This document shows, one piece after another, positions 6,473-14,561 of a stretch of DNA of 16,222 nucleotides; positions within the stretch are counted from its first letter, which is position 1; the number at the start of each line of letters is the position of its first letter. Under the pieces are notes generated by a model, which worked only from the letters and a program-made list of their open reading frames with translations, made no database searches and had not been told where the DNA came from. The translations under genes and the position numbers were made by a program. The DNA is from JANNHP01 sp031404455 (lineage in GTDB: Bacteria > Planctomycetota > JAJSAM01 > JAJVHW01), in the NCBI GenBank assembly GCA_031404455.1, contig JANNHP010000061.1:1-16222 (forward strand), read 5' to 3'.

Positions 6473-7861
6473 CTACTTCTTCCGCTTCCTGTACTCCGCC
6501 TCGTCCATCACGCAACGGAAGCCGACGCTCGGCGAGGCGCCGTCGGCGTCGAGAACCCACCGCCAACTCGTCGCGCACTCCGACGTACGGGACGTGAAGC
6601 TGCCGCCGCAGACGAGGACCTGCTTCTCCTTCTCGGGGCCCGACTTGCCGACCTCCGTCCGGTCGGGGTAGGTCGCGACCAGCTCGGCGACGTTCCCGGC
6701 CATCCCGATGACGCCCTCGGGCGTCGCGTCGGCCGGGAAGGCGTCGACGGGGACCGTCGCCTTCGGCTCGACGCCGAGGTGGGACCACGACCTTCCCTCG
6801 TCGGTCACGCCCCACGGGAACGTGCGCGCGTCCTTGTCGGCGCCCGCGGCGACGCGCTCCCACTCGTCGCAGGTCGGCAGTCGCTTGCCGACGGACTCGG
6901 CGTACGCGGTGGCCTGCCGCAGAGTGACGCCGGTGACGGGGTGACGTCCCTTGCCGTCCGGCACGCGCGGGAGGTCGTCCTCGCCGAGCGTCCAGCCCTG
7001 CGGCGCCATCGCCTTGCGCGCGGCGGGCGCGAGCGACTCGACGAACGCGAGGTACTGCTCGCAGGTGACCTCGTGGCGGTCGATCCAGAACGCCTTCAGC
7101 GAACGCTGCTGGCGCTTGTTCTGCTTCTCGGTCAGGTCGGACGTCCAGCCCGTCCAAGGTCCCGTCCACGGCCTCGACCGCTCGAAGGCGACGAGTTCAT
7201 CTGCGACTTTCTCGGGCGCCGGCGCCTCGGGCTCGGCGGGCTTCGCCTCCTCCTTCGGGGGTGCGGAGACCGCCTGCGCGGCGGCGAGCTTCGCCTTCGC
7301 GGTCCGGAACGACTGGACGACCGGGAGATCGACGAACGAGGCGTCCCACACGTCCTCGGCCTTCGCGGCCGAGAACACGGTCCGCGTCGCGGTGACGAAG
7401 GACTCGCGCGCCGAGGCGTCGCGATCGCCCCGCGCCGCGCGCGCCGTCTCCCCGAGGACGACGAGCGCCGACGTGCGCGTGAGCGGCGGTTCGACGCCGC
7501 GCGCCGCGAGACGCTTCATCACGGCCGCGGCGTCGTCGAGGTCCTGCTGCGCGGTCCGGGCCTCCGTGCGGGCCCTCGCCTCGCGGACGAACTCGGTGAG
7601 CGCCGTCGAGAAGTCGTCGCCGAACGGCGTCCGCGCCCACTCGGCCCCGCGCGCCCTCTCCGCGTCCTTCTGCACGTCGAGGAACGCCGTCTCCATCTCG
7701 CGGCGGAACTTCTCGACGTCGTCCTCGAGGACGGCGACGGCGTCGTCCTCGGCGGCCGCCTCCGGGCACGGCGCGGCGAGCGACCCCGCAAGCGCGGCGA
7801 GGAGGGCCGCGGCGGCGAGCCGATGCTTTCGAACGCTACGGACCCGGCTTCTCGCGAACAT
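6473..7861 (-). CDS. secreted formylglycine-generating-enzyme-fold (SUMF1/FGE-like) protein, one catalytic Cys missing
   Basis: The 462-residue product has a signal peptide (hydrophobic core AAAALLAALAGSLAA, cleavage near residue 38). An Ala/Glu-rich, probably helical region follows to about residue 230, then the FGE-sulfatase domain to the C-terminus. Domain landmarks are FWIDRHEVTCEQYLAF (258-273), GKRLPTCDEWE (325-335), FPWG (348-351), GMAGNVAEL (386-394) and GFRC (447-450). In genuine FGE two cysteines spaced five apart follow GGS; here the segment is GGSFTSRTSEC, so the first is Ser424 and only Cys429 remains. Oxygen-dependent formylglycine formation is therefore unlikely, and a binding or structural role is more plausible. 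I chose the ATG at 7861 because upstream starts would overlap recG. It is divergent from recG with 31 bp between, and convergent with the Clp-N gene. Confidence 0.87.
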   Translation of the reverse strand: MFARSRVRSVRKHRLAAAALLAALAGSLAAPCPEAAAEDDAVAVLEDDVEKFRREMETAFLDVQKDAERARGAEWARTPFGDDFSTALTEFVREARARTEARTAQQDLDDAAAVMKRLAARGVEPPLTRTSALVVLGETARAARGDRDASARESFVTATRTVFSAAKAEDVWDASFVDLPVVQSFRTAKAKLAAAQAVSAPPKEEAKPAEPEAPAPEKVADELVAFERSRPWTGPWTGWTSDLTEKQNKRQQRSLKAFWIDRHEVTCEQYLAFVESLAPAARKAMAPQGWTLGEDDLPRVPDGKGRHPVTGVTLRQATAYAESVGKRLPTCDEWERVAAGADKDARTFPWGVTDEGRSWSHLGVEPKATVPVDAFPADATPEGVIGMAGNVAELVATYPDRTEVGKSGPEKEKQVLVCGGSFTSRTSECATSWRWVLDADGASPSVGFRCVMDEAEYRKRKK

Positions 7862-7892
7862 GTTCCCTGGAAGTAGTCTAGCACCCCACCTC

Positions 7893-9959
7893 ATGCACCC
7901 CGACACGAGCGTCCGCTTCCTGCCCGGCGTGGGCCCGTCGCGCGCCGCGCTGCTCGCGAAACTCGGCATCGAGACGGCGGGTCAGCTCCTGCGCCACTAC
8001 CCGCGCTCGTACGAGGACCGGACGAACATCGCGCGGATCGCCGACCTGCGCCCCGAGACGAACGCCACGGTCCGCGGACGCGTGGAGAGCGTGCGCCTGC
8101 GCGAGGTGGGACGCGGCCGCAAGGTCGTGGTCCTTGCGGTCGTCGCGGACGAGTCGGGCGCGCTCGAGGCCGAGTTCTGGCAGCAGCGGTTCCGCGCGGA
8201 GCAACTCCGGCAGGGCCGCGACGTGCTCCTCACGGGGCGCGTCACGTGGGACCGCGGCCCGCGCATGAGCGGCCCCGAGGTGGAGACCGCCGACGACGAC
8301 GAGGACGGCATGCGCCTGCACGCCGACCGGATCGTCCCCATCCACGCGCTGACGAAGCGGCTCTACGCGACGACGATGCGCGTGCTCGTCGCGCGGGCGC
8401 TCGAGGCGTGCGCCGACGAGATGGAGGACCCGATCCCTCCTGCGATCCTCGCGTCGCGCGGGCTGATGCCGCTCGCCCTCGCGCTGCGCGAGGTCCACTT
8501 CCCGTCGGACGAGGGCACGCTCGGCGAGGCGCGGCGCCGCTTCGCCTACGAGGAACTCGTCATCCTGCAGGTCGCGCTCGCGAAGCGGCGACTGCGGCAC
8601 GTGCTCGAGGACAAGCCGCACGAGACGAACGTGGACCAACGCCTCGACGCCCGCATCCGCGCGCGGTTCCCGTTCGTGCTGACGAAGGCGCAGGACCGCG
8701 TCATCGCCGAGATCCGCGCGGACCTCGCGGCGTCGCGGCCGATGAACCGTCTGCTCCAGGGCGACGTCGGCTCGGGCAAGACGCTCGTCGCCGCGTACGC
8801 AATGCTCGCGGCCGTCGCGAACAAGCAGCAGGCGGCGCTCCTCGCCCCCACCGCGATCCTCGCGGAGCAGCACCTGCGCACGCTCAGGCACTACCTCACG
8901 GGATCGAAGGTCCGCCTCGAGCTCGTGACGGGCGGCGGTGCCTCGGCGGCGAAGCGCGACGCGAGGCGCCGCGTGGCGAAGGGCGAGGTGGACATCGTCG
9001 TCGGCACGCATGCCCTCCTCGACGAGGAGGTGCGCTTCGCGCGGCTCGGGCTCGTCGTCGTCGACGAGCAGCACAAGTTCGGCGTGATGCAGCGCTCGGC
9101 GCTGCGCAGGAAGGGTCTCGCGCCCGACCTCCTCGTCATGAGCGCCACGCCCATTCCGCGCACGCTCACGATGACTCTCTTCGGCGACATCGACATCTCG
9201 GTGATCGACGAGCTCCCGCCCGGTCGGCGTCCGGTGACGACGGTCCTCGCCGAGGAGGGCGACCGCGCGAGCATCTACGACTGGGTGCGCCGCGAGATCG
9301 CGAAGGGACGCCGCGCGTTCCACGTCGTCCCGCTCGTCGAGGACAAAGAGGAGCTGCCGCTGCGCAGCGTCGCCAAGTTCGCGAAGGAGCTCGCCGAGGG
9401 GCCGTTCCGCGGCGTCGGCGTGGGCGTGCTGCACGGGAAGATGAAGCCGCGCGACAAGGACGCGGCGATGGAGGCGTTCCGCTCCGGCGCGACACCGCTC
9501 CTCGTCGCGACGTCGGTCGTGGAGGTCGGCGTGGACGTCGCCGAAGCGACGGTGCTCGTCGTGGAGCACGCCGAGCGTTTCGGACTTGCCCAGCTCCACC
9601 AGCTCCGCGGGCGCATCGGCCGCGGGGCGTTCGCCTCGCGCGCCGTGCTCTTCCAGAGTGCGGTGACCGAGGCGTCGCGCGCGCGGCTGAAGGCCCTCTG
9701 CGACACGAACGACGGCTTCCGGATCGCGGAGGAGGATCTCCGCATCCGCGGTCCGGGCGAGTTCCTCGGCACGCGCCAGCACGGACTCACCGAACTGCAG
9801 GCCGCCGACCTCGTCCGCGACGTGCTGCTCCTCGCCGACGCCCGGAACGACGCGTTCGCCCTCGTCCAGCGCGACCCCGGACTCGAGAGGGAGGGCGCCG
9901 CGATCCGGCGAGCCCTCGTCGCGCGATTCGGCCGCCGCGGCTCGTCCGACGTGAGTTAG
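7893..9959 (+). CDS. recG: ATP-dependent DNA helicase RecG
   Basis: The 688-residue protein matches RecG in length and order. The N-terminal part opens with RFLPGVGPSRAALLAKLGI and the wedge/OB-fold domain lies at about 55-150. The helicase core carries Walker A GDVGSGKT (290-297), Walker B DEQH (391-394, the RecG variant), SATPIPRTL (417-425) and motif VI QLRGRIGRG (570-578). A typical RecG C-terminal region (RGPGEFLGTRQHGL) follows. RecG remodels stalled replication forks and branch-migrates Holliday junctions in the cytoplasm. The frame is open far upstream, but the ATG at 7893 gives the canonical N-terminus and any earlier start would run through the opposing FGE-like gene. No Shine-Dalgarno sequence is visible. 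It stands alone on the plus strand, flanked by a divergent gene and convergent yidC. Confidence 0.97.
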   Translation: MHPDTSVRFLPGVGPSRAALLAKLGIETAGQLLRHYPRSYEDRTNIARIADLRPETNATVRGRVESVRLREVGRGRKVVVLAVVADESGALEAEFWQQRFRAEQLRQGRDVLLTGRVTWDRGPRMSGPEVETADDDEDGMRLHADRIVPIHALTKRLYATTMRVLVARALEACADEMEDPIPPAILASRGLMPLALALREVHFPSDEGTLGEARRRFAYEELVILQVALAKRRLRHVLEDKPHETNVDQRLDARIRARFPFVLTKAQDRVIAEIRADLAASRPMNRLLQGDVGSGKTLVAAYAMLAAVANKQQAALLAPTAILAEQHLRTLRHYLTGSKVRLELVTGGGASAAKRDARRRVAKGEVDIVVGTHALLDEEVRFARLGLVVVDEQHKFGVMQRSALRRKGLAPDLLVMSATPIPRTLTMTLFGDIDISVIDELPPGRRPVTTVLAEEGDRASIYDWVRREIAKGRRAFHVVPLVEDKEELPLRSVAKFAKELAEGPFRGVGVGVLHGKMKPRDKDAAMEAFRSGATPLLVATSVVEVGVDVAEATVLVVEHAERFGLAQLHQLRGRIGRGAFASRAVLFQSAVTEASRARLKALCDTNDGFRIAEEDLRIRGPGEFLGTRQHGLTELQAADLVRDVLLLADARNDAFALVQRDPGLEREGAAIRRALVARFGRRGSSDVS

Positions 9960-10027
9960 CCAACACATGGGCCTGCGATGCGTTGCAGGTCGCGCCGTGC
10001 TTTCGCAGGGGCGACGCTCGGCCGCCT

Positions 10028-10052
10028 CGAGACCGTCCGCAGGACGGCCTCG
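10028..10052. terminator. hairpin in recG/yidC convergent gap, possible bidirectional terminator
   Basis: CGAG-A-CCGTCC, loop GCA, GGACGG-C-CTCG forms a 10-bp stem with a single A/C mismatch. It lies 68 bp after the recG stop and 80 bp after the yidC stop, where a shared terminator would be expected. There is no T tract on either side, so it is not a canonical intrinsic terminator. Confidence 0.4.
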
Positions 10053-10106
10053 CACAGCCCGGCGCCTTGGCCTCGCGTCAATCTGCGGGTCAGGTGGATC
10101 GCAGCC

Positions 10107-10129
10107 AGGGGCGACGCAAGCCTCGCTCC
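10107..10129 (+). repeat. decayed REP-like copy
   Basis: This 23-bp stretch matches the core of REP copy B (minus-strand reading, AGGGGCGAGGCATGCCTCGC plus CCC) at 20 of 23 positions. The hairpin is damaged and GTAG is replaced by CCAG. A half copy sharing CAGGGGCGACGC lies exactly 100 bp upstream at 10006-10017. Both are in the recG/yidC intergenic region. Confidence 0.45.
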
Positions 10130-10132
10130 GGT

Positions 10133-11926
10133 CTACTTCAGCGCCGCCTCCAGCTTGTTCAGCCAGAGCTTCCGGATCATCCACGTCTCGCCGATCGACC
10201 ACAGCGCCGACATCGTCATGTAGAGCGTGAGCCCGGCGGCCGTACCGTAGAGGAACACCCCCATCACCACCGGCATCCAGCGCATCATCTTCGCCTGCGA
10301 CGCCTGCTGCGGGTCCGTGGGCAGCGGCTGCATCGCGGCCGAGAAGTACCACGTCCCCATCATGAGGAGGGGCAGGAGGTTGAACCACTCGGGCAGGAGC
10401 CACACGCCGCGCAGGAAGGGCATGTGGAACAGGCGGTCCGGCGCTGTGAGGTCCGTCACCCAGAGGAACTCCGCGTGGCGCATCTCGAAGGTCGACTGGA
10501 GCACGCCGTAGAGCGCGATCCAGACCGGCATCTGGAGGAAGGCGAGGAGGCAGCCGCCCGGGAGCAGCGAGACCTTCTCCTCGCGCATGACCTTCATGGT
10601 CGCTTCCTGCTGCTTCTTCGGGTCCTTGTACTTCTCCTTGACCGCGTCGAGCTTCGGCTTGAGGCGCTGCATCTTCTGCGCGTGGATGCGCATCGAGATC
10701 TGCGACTTGCGCGAGAGCGGGAAGAGGGCGCCGCGGACGAGGATCGTCAGCGAGATGACCGCGAGGCCGTAGCCCATGCCCGTGTTCGCGAGCCATCCGA
10801 GCACCGAGCTCAGGAGTTGCGAGATCCACGTCAGCCTGATGCCGAGGAACCCGCCGGTGTCCGACGACTTGTGCAGCGTGTAGTACGGCGACGACGGGTC
10901 CGTGAGGAGCGAGTGCTGGTTCGGGCCGGCGAAGAAGGTGAACGAGAACGCCGTCTCGGCGCCCGCCTCCGGGATGGTGAGCGGGAGCCGGAACGTGGGG
11001 GCTGCGACGGGCGCCGGCGCTCCGCCGTAGGCGTCCGGCCGCATCGCGCAGCGAAAGCCGACGACCGCATCGGCGGCGGCATCGGTGTCGGGGATGAGAG
11101 CGCCGAGATAGAAGTCCGCGCGAGTGCCGATCCATCCCCACCGGCCCGAGACGGGACGGCGTTCGGCGTTGGGGTTCTCGTCGAGCAGCGACTGGACTTC
11201 CGCCGAGTGCAGGATCGTGATCTCGCCGTCGACTCCGGCGTTCGCGAGGAGGACGGCCGCAACGGTCTCGCCGGGTGCGGGCGGCGGCTGGACGGGTCCG
11301 ACGACCTCGAGCGTCCGCGTGCCGCCGGGCTTCAGCGAGACGTTGCGGAACGAGACGACGAGCCTGGCGTCCCACGGACGGGCGGGGTCTTTCGAGATCG
11401 TCAGGGTCTTCCTGAGGACCCAGTCTCCGCCGTCGAACTCGGCCGTCAGGACGTCGTCCGTCCGCGAGAGACTCCAATTGCTCTTCGTGAGGTCGGGGAC
11501 GTCCCCGGTGCCGCCGAGGAGATCGACCGAGAGCGCGCCCGCCATGCCGTCGACGAAGCCCGTCGCCGATCCCGGGTCGCCGGCGATCGCCGGGCCGCCG
11601 GGCTTGTGCTTGCGATTCGCGCACGCGAACGGAGCGGCCGACTTGAGCGCCCCTCCGCGGGACGCGAACGTGAGATCGAGGCGTCCGTTCGAGATCGTCT
11701 GATCGCCGGTGTCGGGGTACTTCGCGGCGGCGACGCGAGGTCCGCCCTTCGGATCCGCGGGCTGGGGGATCCCGGGCTGGTCGGAGCCGCGCCCGACCGA
11801 GCCCTGTGCGACCGTGCCTCGGCGCACCACGGGCTGCGGCGGCGCGGGCCGCGGGGCGAACCACATGAAGTAGACGACGTAGAGGCCGACCGTCAGGCCG
11901 ATCGCGAGGACGACACGCTTCTCCAT
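10133..11926 (-). CDS. yidC: membrane protein insertase YidC
   Basis: The 597-residue protein inserts membrane proteins, alone or with SecYEG. It begins with one transmembrane helix (about 6-24, start MEKRVVLAIGLTVGLYVVYF), followed by a Pro-rich linker and a large periplasmic domain (about 70-345) typical of Gram-negative YidC. The conserved insertase core follows: GLAVISLTILVRGALFPLSR (387-406) carries the groove arginine Arg398, then a charged cytoplasmic coiled coil (about 405-450), then helices at about 455-480, 510-533 and 550-580 ending in a short basic tail. The usual rnpA-rpmH-yidD neighbours are absent. It converges on recG. The ATG at 11926 is directly at the first helix and no Shine-Dalgarno sequence is evident. 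Its upstream region is almost entirely a MITE-like element, so its promoter is either inside that element or further upstream. Confidence 0.95.
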   Translation of the reverse strand: MEKRVVLAIGLTVGLYVVYFMWFAPRPAPPQPVVRRGTVAQGSVGRGSDQPGIPQPADPKGGPRVAAAKYPDTGDQTISNGRLDLTFASRGGALKSAAPFACANRKHKPGGPAIAGDPGSATGFVDGMAGALSVDLLGGTGDVPDLTKSNWSLSRTDDVLTAEFDGGDWVLRKTLTISKDPARPWDARLVVSFRNVSLKPGGTRTLEVVGPVQPPPAPGETVAAVLLANAGVDGEITILHSAEVQSLLDENPNAERRPVSGRWGWIGTRADFYLGALIPDTDAAADAVVGFRCAMRPDAYGGAPAPVAAPTFRLPLTIPEAGAETAFSFTFFAGPNQHSLLTDPSSPYYTLHKSSDTGGFLGIRLTWISQLLSSVLGWLANTGMGYGLAVISLTILVRGALFPLSRKSQISMRIHAQKMQRLKPKLDAVKEKYKDPKKQQEATMKVMREEKVSLLPGGCLLAFLQMPVWIALYGVLQSTFEMRHAEFLWVTDLTAPDRLFHMPFLRGVWLLPEWFNLLPLLMMGTWYFSAAMQPLPTDPQQASQAKMMRWMPVVMGVFLYGTAAGLTLYMTMSALWSIGETWMIRKLWLNKLEAALK

Positions 11927-11954
11927 CGGCGGAGTTCTACTCGCCCGGTCTCTG

Positions 11955-12188
11955 GCCCGGACTATTCACGAGGGGTTCGCGCGCATCGGCGCCCAAGGTT
12001 GGCAGGCGCTGACGCGACCGACGGAACGAGAGTCCCACGAACAGGGTCACACCGTCCCGGCCGAGGATTTCGGGCCGAGGGCAAGTCCGGGACCGCAAGA
12101 GCGACCTTGGCAGGTCGGTGCAAGGGCCCGACGATGCCATCGACCCGAAAGACCAGCCGGGTGCGGAGCTCTCGTGAATAGTTCGGGC
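11955..12188. mobile_element. MITE-like element with 20-bp terminal inverted repeats (no ORF)
   Basis: The left end GCCCGGACTATTCACGAGGG (11955-11974) and the reverse complement of the right end, GCCCGAACTATTCACGAGAG (12169-12188), agree at 18 of 20 positions and bound 234 bp of non-coding DNA. The inside also contains the short inverted pair CCAAGGT (11993-11999) / ACCTTGG (12108-12114). There is room for no transposase. The terminal A+T-containing ACTATTCACGAG stands out from the surrounding 70% GC. I could not identify a clean target-site duplication, so the exact ends and family are open. It fills the gap between the metallophosphoesterase stop codon and yidC. Confidence 0.6.
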
Positions 12189-12937
12189 TATCGCCCGACG
12201 ATCAGACGGTCGGCGAGGTAGTTGGGCAGACCGGGCGTGGCGTAGATCTTGTCCATCGTCGTGCGGACGTCGTACTCGACGCGGTGGAAGCGGACGCTGC
12301 GCCCGTCGAACACCACGTACGAGGCGCGCGGGTCGCCGTCGCGCGGCTGGCCGACGGAGCCGGCGTTGACGAGCGCCTTCCCGCCCTGGTGCGTGTAGAG
12401 GCCGTTGATGCGGTCGGGCGAGAGGAATTGCATCGAGTCGGTGTAGACGCCGGGGATGTGGCTGTGGCCGACGAAGCAGAGCGAGGGGATCATCGAGAAG
12501 ATCTCGGTCATCTTCTCGCGGTTCCTGATGTCCGTCGGAACCATGTACTCCTTCGTCGGCACGCGCGGCGAGCCGTGGACGAAGAGGACGTCGCCCTCGG
12601 TGCGCGTCTCCTCGAGGGCGCCGAGGAAGTTCCACATCTCGTAGTTCTCGGTGCGGTCGTACTGCGGCGAGTTGAGCTGCTCCTTCGTCCACTCGAGCGC
12701 CTGGCGGGCCTTCTCGTTGAAGTCCTCGCCGTAGAACATCACCGCCTCCTCGTGGTTGCCCATGAGGCAGAAGCGCGCGTTCTTGACGATCTTGATGCAC
12801 TCGCGCGGATTGGGCCCGTAGCCGATCACGTCTCCGAGGCAGACGATGTCCTGGACCTTCTGCGACGAGATGTGGTCGAGGACCGAGGAGAGCGCCTCGA
12901 TGTTCGCGTGGATGTCGGAGATGATCGCAATCCGCAA
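12188..12937 (-). CDS. calcineurin-like metallophosphoesterase (YfcE/MJ0936-type)
   Basis: The 249-residue protein has all the metal-binding motifs of the small metallophosphoesterase family: SDIHAN (Asp8, His10), LGDVIGYG (Asp36), GNHE (Asn61, His62), FVHGSP (His121) and GHSHIPG (His158, His160). These proteins use two divalent metals to hydrolyse phosphomono- or diesters; the physiological substrate cannot be read from the sequence. There is no signal peptide, so it is cytoplasmic. The start is TTG: the canonical N-terminus RIAIISDIHAN follows it directly and GAGGG lies 5 nt upstream. It begins 15 bp after the Trm112-like gene, implying one transcript. Its stop codon (TAG, 12190-12188) touches the end of the downstream MITE-like element. 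Confidence 0.93.
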   Translation of the reverse strand: MRIAIISDIHANIEALSSVLDHISSQKVQDIVCLGDVIGYGPNPRECIKIVKNARFCLMGNHEEAVMFYGEDFNEKARQALEWTKEQLNSPQYDRTENYEMWNFLGALEETRTEGDVLFVHGSPRVPTKEYMVPTDIRNREKMTEIFSMIPSLCFVGHSHIPGVYTDSMQFLSPDRINGLYTHQGGKALVNAGSVGQPRDGDPRASYVVFDGRSVRFHRVEYDVRTTMDKIYATPGLPNYLADRLIVGR

Positions 12938-12942
12938 ACGTT

Positions 12943-12947
12943 CCCTC
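12943..12947 (-). promoter_or_regulatory. Shine-Dalgarno site deciding a TTG start
   Basis: GAGGG on the minus strand ends 5 nt before the TTG at 12937. It supports TTG as the start codon of the metallophosphoesterase; it lies in the 15-bp gap after the Trm112-like stop codon. Confidence 0.6.
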
Positions 12948-12952
12948 TCGGT

Positions 12953-13156
12953 CTACGCACGGGCCGGCGGCGGAGGCGTCTCGGCCTCTTCCACCAGCAT
13001 GATCGGAATCCCGTCCCGCACGGGATAGCGCTTTCCGCACGACGTGCAGACGATGCGCTCGCCCTCGAGCCGCACCTCGGCGCGGCACGCGGGACAGGCC
13101 AGGATGTCGAGCAGGTCCTTGTCGAGCAGGTTCGAGCCTCCGGGATGGCGGGCCAT
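12953..13156 (-). CDS. Trm112-like (YcaR-type) zinc-ribbon protein
   Basis: This 67-residue protein matches the Trm112/YcaR family in size and pattern: LLDILACPACRAEVRL then IVCTSCGKRYPVRDGIPIML. Four cysteines (21, 24, 37, 40) form two CxxC knuckles that would bind zinc, and the ending PVRDGIPIML is diagnostic. In eukaryotes and archaea Trm112 activates methyltransferases; the bacterial proteins are poorly characterised, and are often encoded beside lipid A or lipopolysaccharide kinase genes, which is not the case here. The start at 13156 is the only nearby ATG, though a later non-ATG start near residue 10 is possible; no clear ribosome-binding site precedes it. It lies 57 bp after the hydrolase stop and 15 bp before the metallophosphoesterase start. 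Confidence 0.92.
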   Translation of the reverse strand: MARHPGGSNLLDKDLLDILACPACRAEVRLEGERIVCTSCGKRYPVRDGIPIMLVEEAETPPPPARA

Positions 13157-13180
13157 GATGCTAAGCGGGTGTTGGGCCCG

Positions 13181-13202
13181 CGCGGGGATTTTCGGTCCCG
13201 CG
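13181..13202 (-). terminator. hairpin between hydrolase and Trm112-like gene
   Basis: CGCGGG and CCCGCG form a 6-bp stem around a 10-nt loop containing the only AT-rich patch of this 57-bp gap. On the minus strand it follows the hydrolase stop by about 10 bp. There is no U tract, so it could be a weak terminator, a processing site or chance. Confidence 0.25.
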
Positions 13203-13213
13203 GCGGTGCGGGG

Positions 13214-14551
13214 TCACTTCGTCGCCACCTGCTCGGTCCAGACGGACTCGGCCGGGAAGGCGTACTCGGGGTCCTCGCGCTCCTCGGCGCTGCGGACGAG
13301 CGTGACGAGCGAGAGGCGCGGGACGCCGCGGAACCGCTCCTTCCCGTCCACGTTGACGACGACCTCCTTCGAGAGGTCGACGAGGCGGTCGTCGAGGTAG
13401 ACGGAGAGCTTCGCGACCCGCCCCGGCCGCTCGGCCTCGGTCGCGGTCGGCGTTGCGCTGCGCGGCGAGCTGACGACGACGGAGATCGTGTTCTTCGCAC
13501 GGTCCGCGACTGCGACGACTTCCGCGCCGATCCACGGCTCGCTCCAGCGCAGCCAGTAGAAGGTGGTCTTCCACACGCGGGTCGGCTGCCAAACGATCTT
13601 CTCGGGCCGCGGATTGCGCACGTGCGACACGGCCCACTCGAGCCCGGGCCCCGGGCCCTTCGCGGGGAAGTCGTGCTTCCTGCCGTTGACCTCCTCGTAG
13701 ACGAACACCCATCCCTTCGGGTCGGCCTCGTGGACTTTCTTCATCTCCGCCATCGCGAACACGTTCGCGGCGGACGGCACGTTCGGGTCATCGAGGCTCT
13801 GGTAGACGAAGAGCGGCAGGTTCCGGAGATTCGGCAGGTAGCCCTCGGTCACCGCCTCGGCCGCCTTGTCCTTGCCGCCCGGCTTCCAGTACATGGTCGG
13901 CGCCCCGGCGAACGCAGCGCCCGCGGCGAAGAGGTCCGCGTAGATCGAGCCGTAGGTCCACGTGCCGTAGCCGCCCATCGAGTGGCCCGTGAGGTAGACG
14001 CGGTTCGGGTCGATTCCCCACTTCAGGCGTGCCGAGCGCACGAGGGTCATCACCCACTTCTCGGTCTCGGGCGGGTCGGTCCAGCCATACTCGGTCTTGC
14101 GCAGGACCTCGGGATACACGCCTCGCATCCCGACGGAGGAGATCGGGCCGGCGAACGAGCCCTGCGCCTGGCCGCAGTCCCCCGCGCCCGCGCCGCCGCC
14201 GTGCATCGCGAGGAAGAGCCCCTTGTCGCCCTTGCCCGACACCATGTGGCGTCCGCGCCAGCCGTCCTTCTTCTCGTCGAACCAGTCGTCGCCGTCGACC
14301 TTGCGCGCCCGCTTCGCGAAGTGCTGCATCAGCGCGTCGCGGATCGGCGCGACCTCCTCCGGCGCGAGCGCCGGGTTCGCCTCGATGGCTTTCCAGGCCG
14401 TCGCTCGATCGTCGTCCTTCTTCGCCTTGATCCAGGCGTCGACGAGCGCCTTCGGCCTGGGCGGCGCCGCGGAGGCGTCACCCGGGCGCGGCGCGAACAA
14501 CATCGCCGCGGCCGCCACGAAGACGAGGACCGCGCGCGGCGACTGCTTCAC
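13214..14551 (-). CDS. secreted alpha/beta-hydrolase, esterase (PHB-depolymerase-like)
   Basis: The 445-residue protein has a signal peptide (hydrophobic stretch VLVFVAAAAMLFA, cleavage near ASA-A at 28) and a helical spacer (about 33-80), then an alpha/beta-hydrolase domain. MHGGGAGAGD (116-125) supplies the oxyanion-hole loop, GHSMGG (189-194) the nucleophile Ser191, SLDDPNVP the acid (Asp254 or Asp255), and GRKHDFP the histidine (His293). This resembles the feruloyl-esterase/polyhydroxybutyrate-depolymerase group; the substrate cannot be assigned. A beta-rich C-terminal part (about 345-445) is unassigned. The start is GTG at 14551, 10 bp after the subunit IV stop codon, so it is probably co-transcribed with the oxidase genes, although a functional link is doubtful. 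It acts in the periplasm or outside. Confidence 0.87.
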   Translation of the reverse strand: MKQSPRAVLVFVAAAAMLFAPRPGDASAAPPRPKALVDAWIKAKKDDDRATAWKAIEANPALAPEEVAPIRDALMQHFAKRARKVDGDDWFDEKKDGWRGRHMVSGKGDKGLFLAMHGGGAGAGDCGQAQGSFAGPISSVGMRGVYPEVLRKTEYGWTDPPETEKWVMTLVRSARLKWGIDPNRVYLTGHSMGGYGTWTYGSIYADLFAAGAAFAGAPTMYWKPGGKDKAAEAVTEGYLPNLRNLPLFVYQSLDDPNVPSAANVFAMAEMKKVHEADPKGWVFVYEEVNGRKHDFPAKGPGPGLEWAVSHVRNPRPEKIVWQPTRVWKTTFYWLRWSEPWIGAEVVAVADRAKNTISVVVSSPRSATPTATEAERPGRVAKLSVYLDDRLVDLSKEVVVNVDGKERFRGVPRLSLVTLVRSAEEREDPEYAFPAESVWTEQVATK

Positions 14552-14561
14552 GTCGGGGACC

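Noticed and set aside
9967..10230. Short plus-strand ORFs in the recG/yidC gap
   Set aside because: They run into the antisense of the yidC 3' end and show no protein-like features.
7878..11864. A 1328-residue minus-strand frame
   Set aside because: It is antisense to recG and out of frame with yidC; low-complexity translation.
8246..12181. A 1311-residue plus-strand frame across recG and yidC
   Set aside because: It is out of frame with recG and antisense to yidC, with an Arg-rich composition and no recognisable domain.
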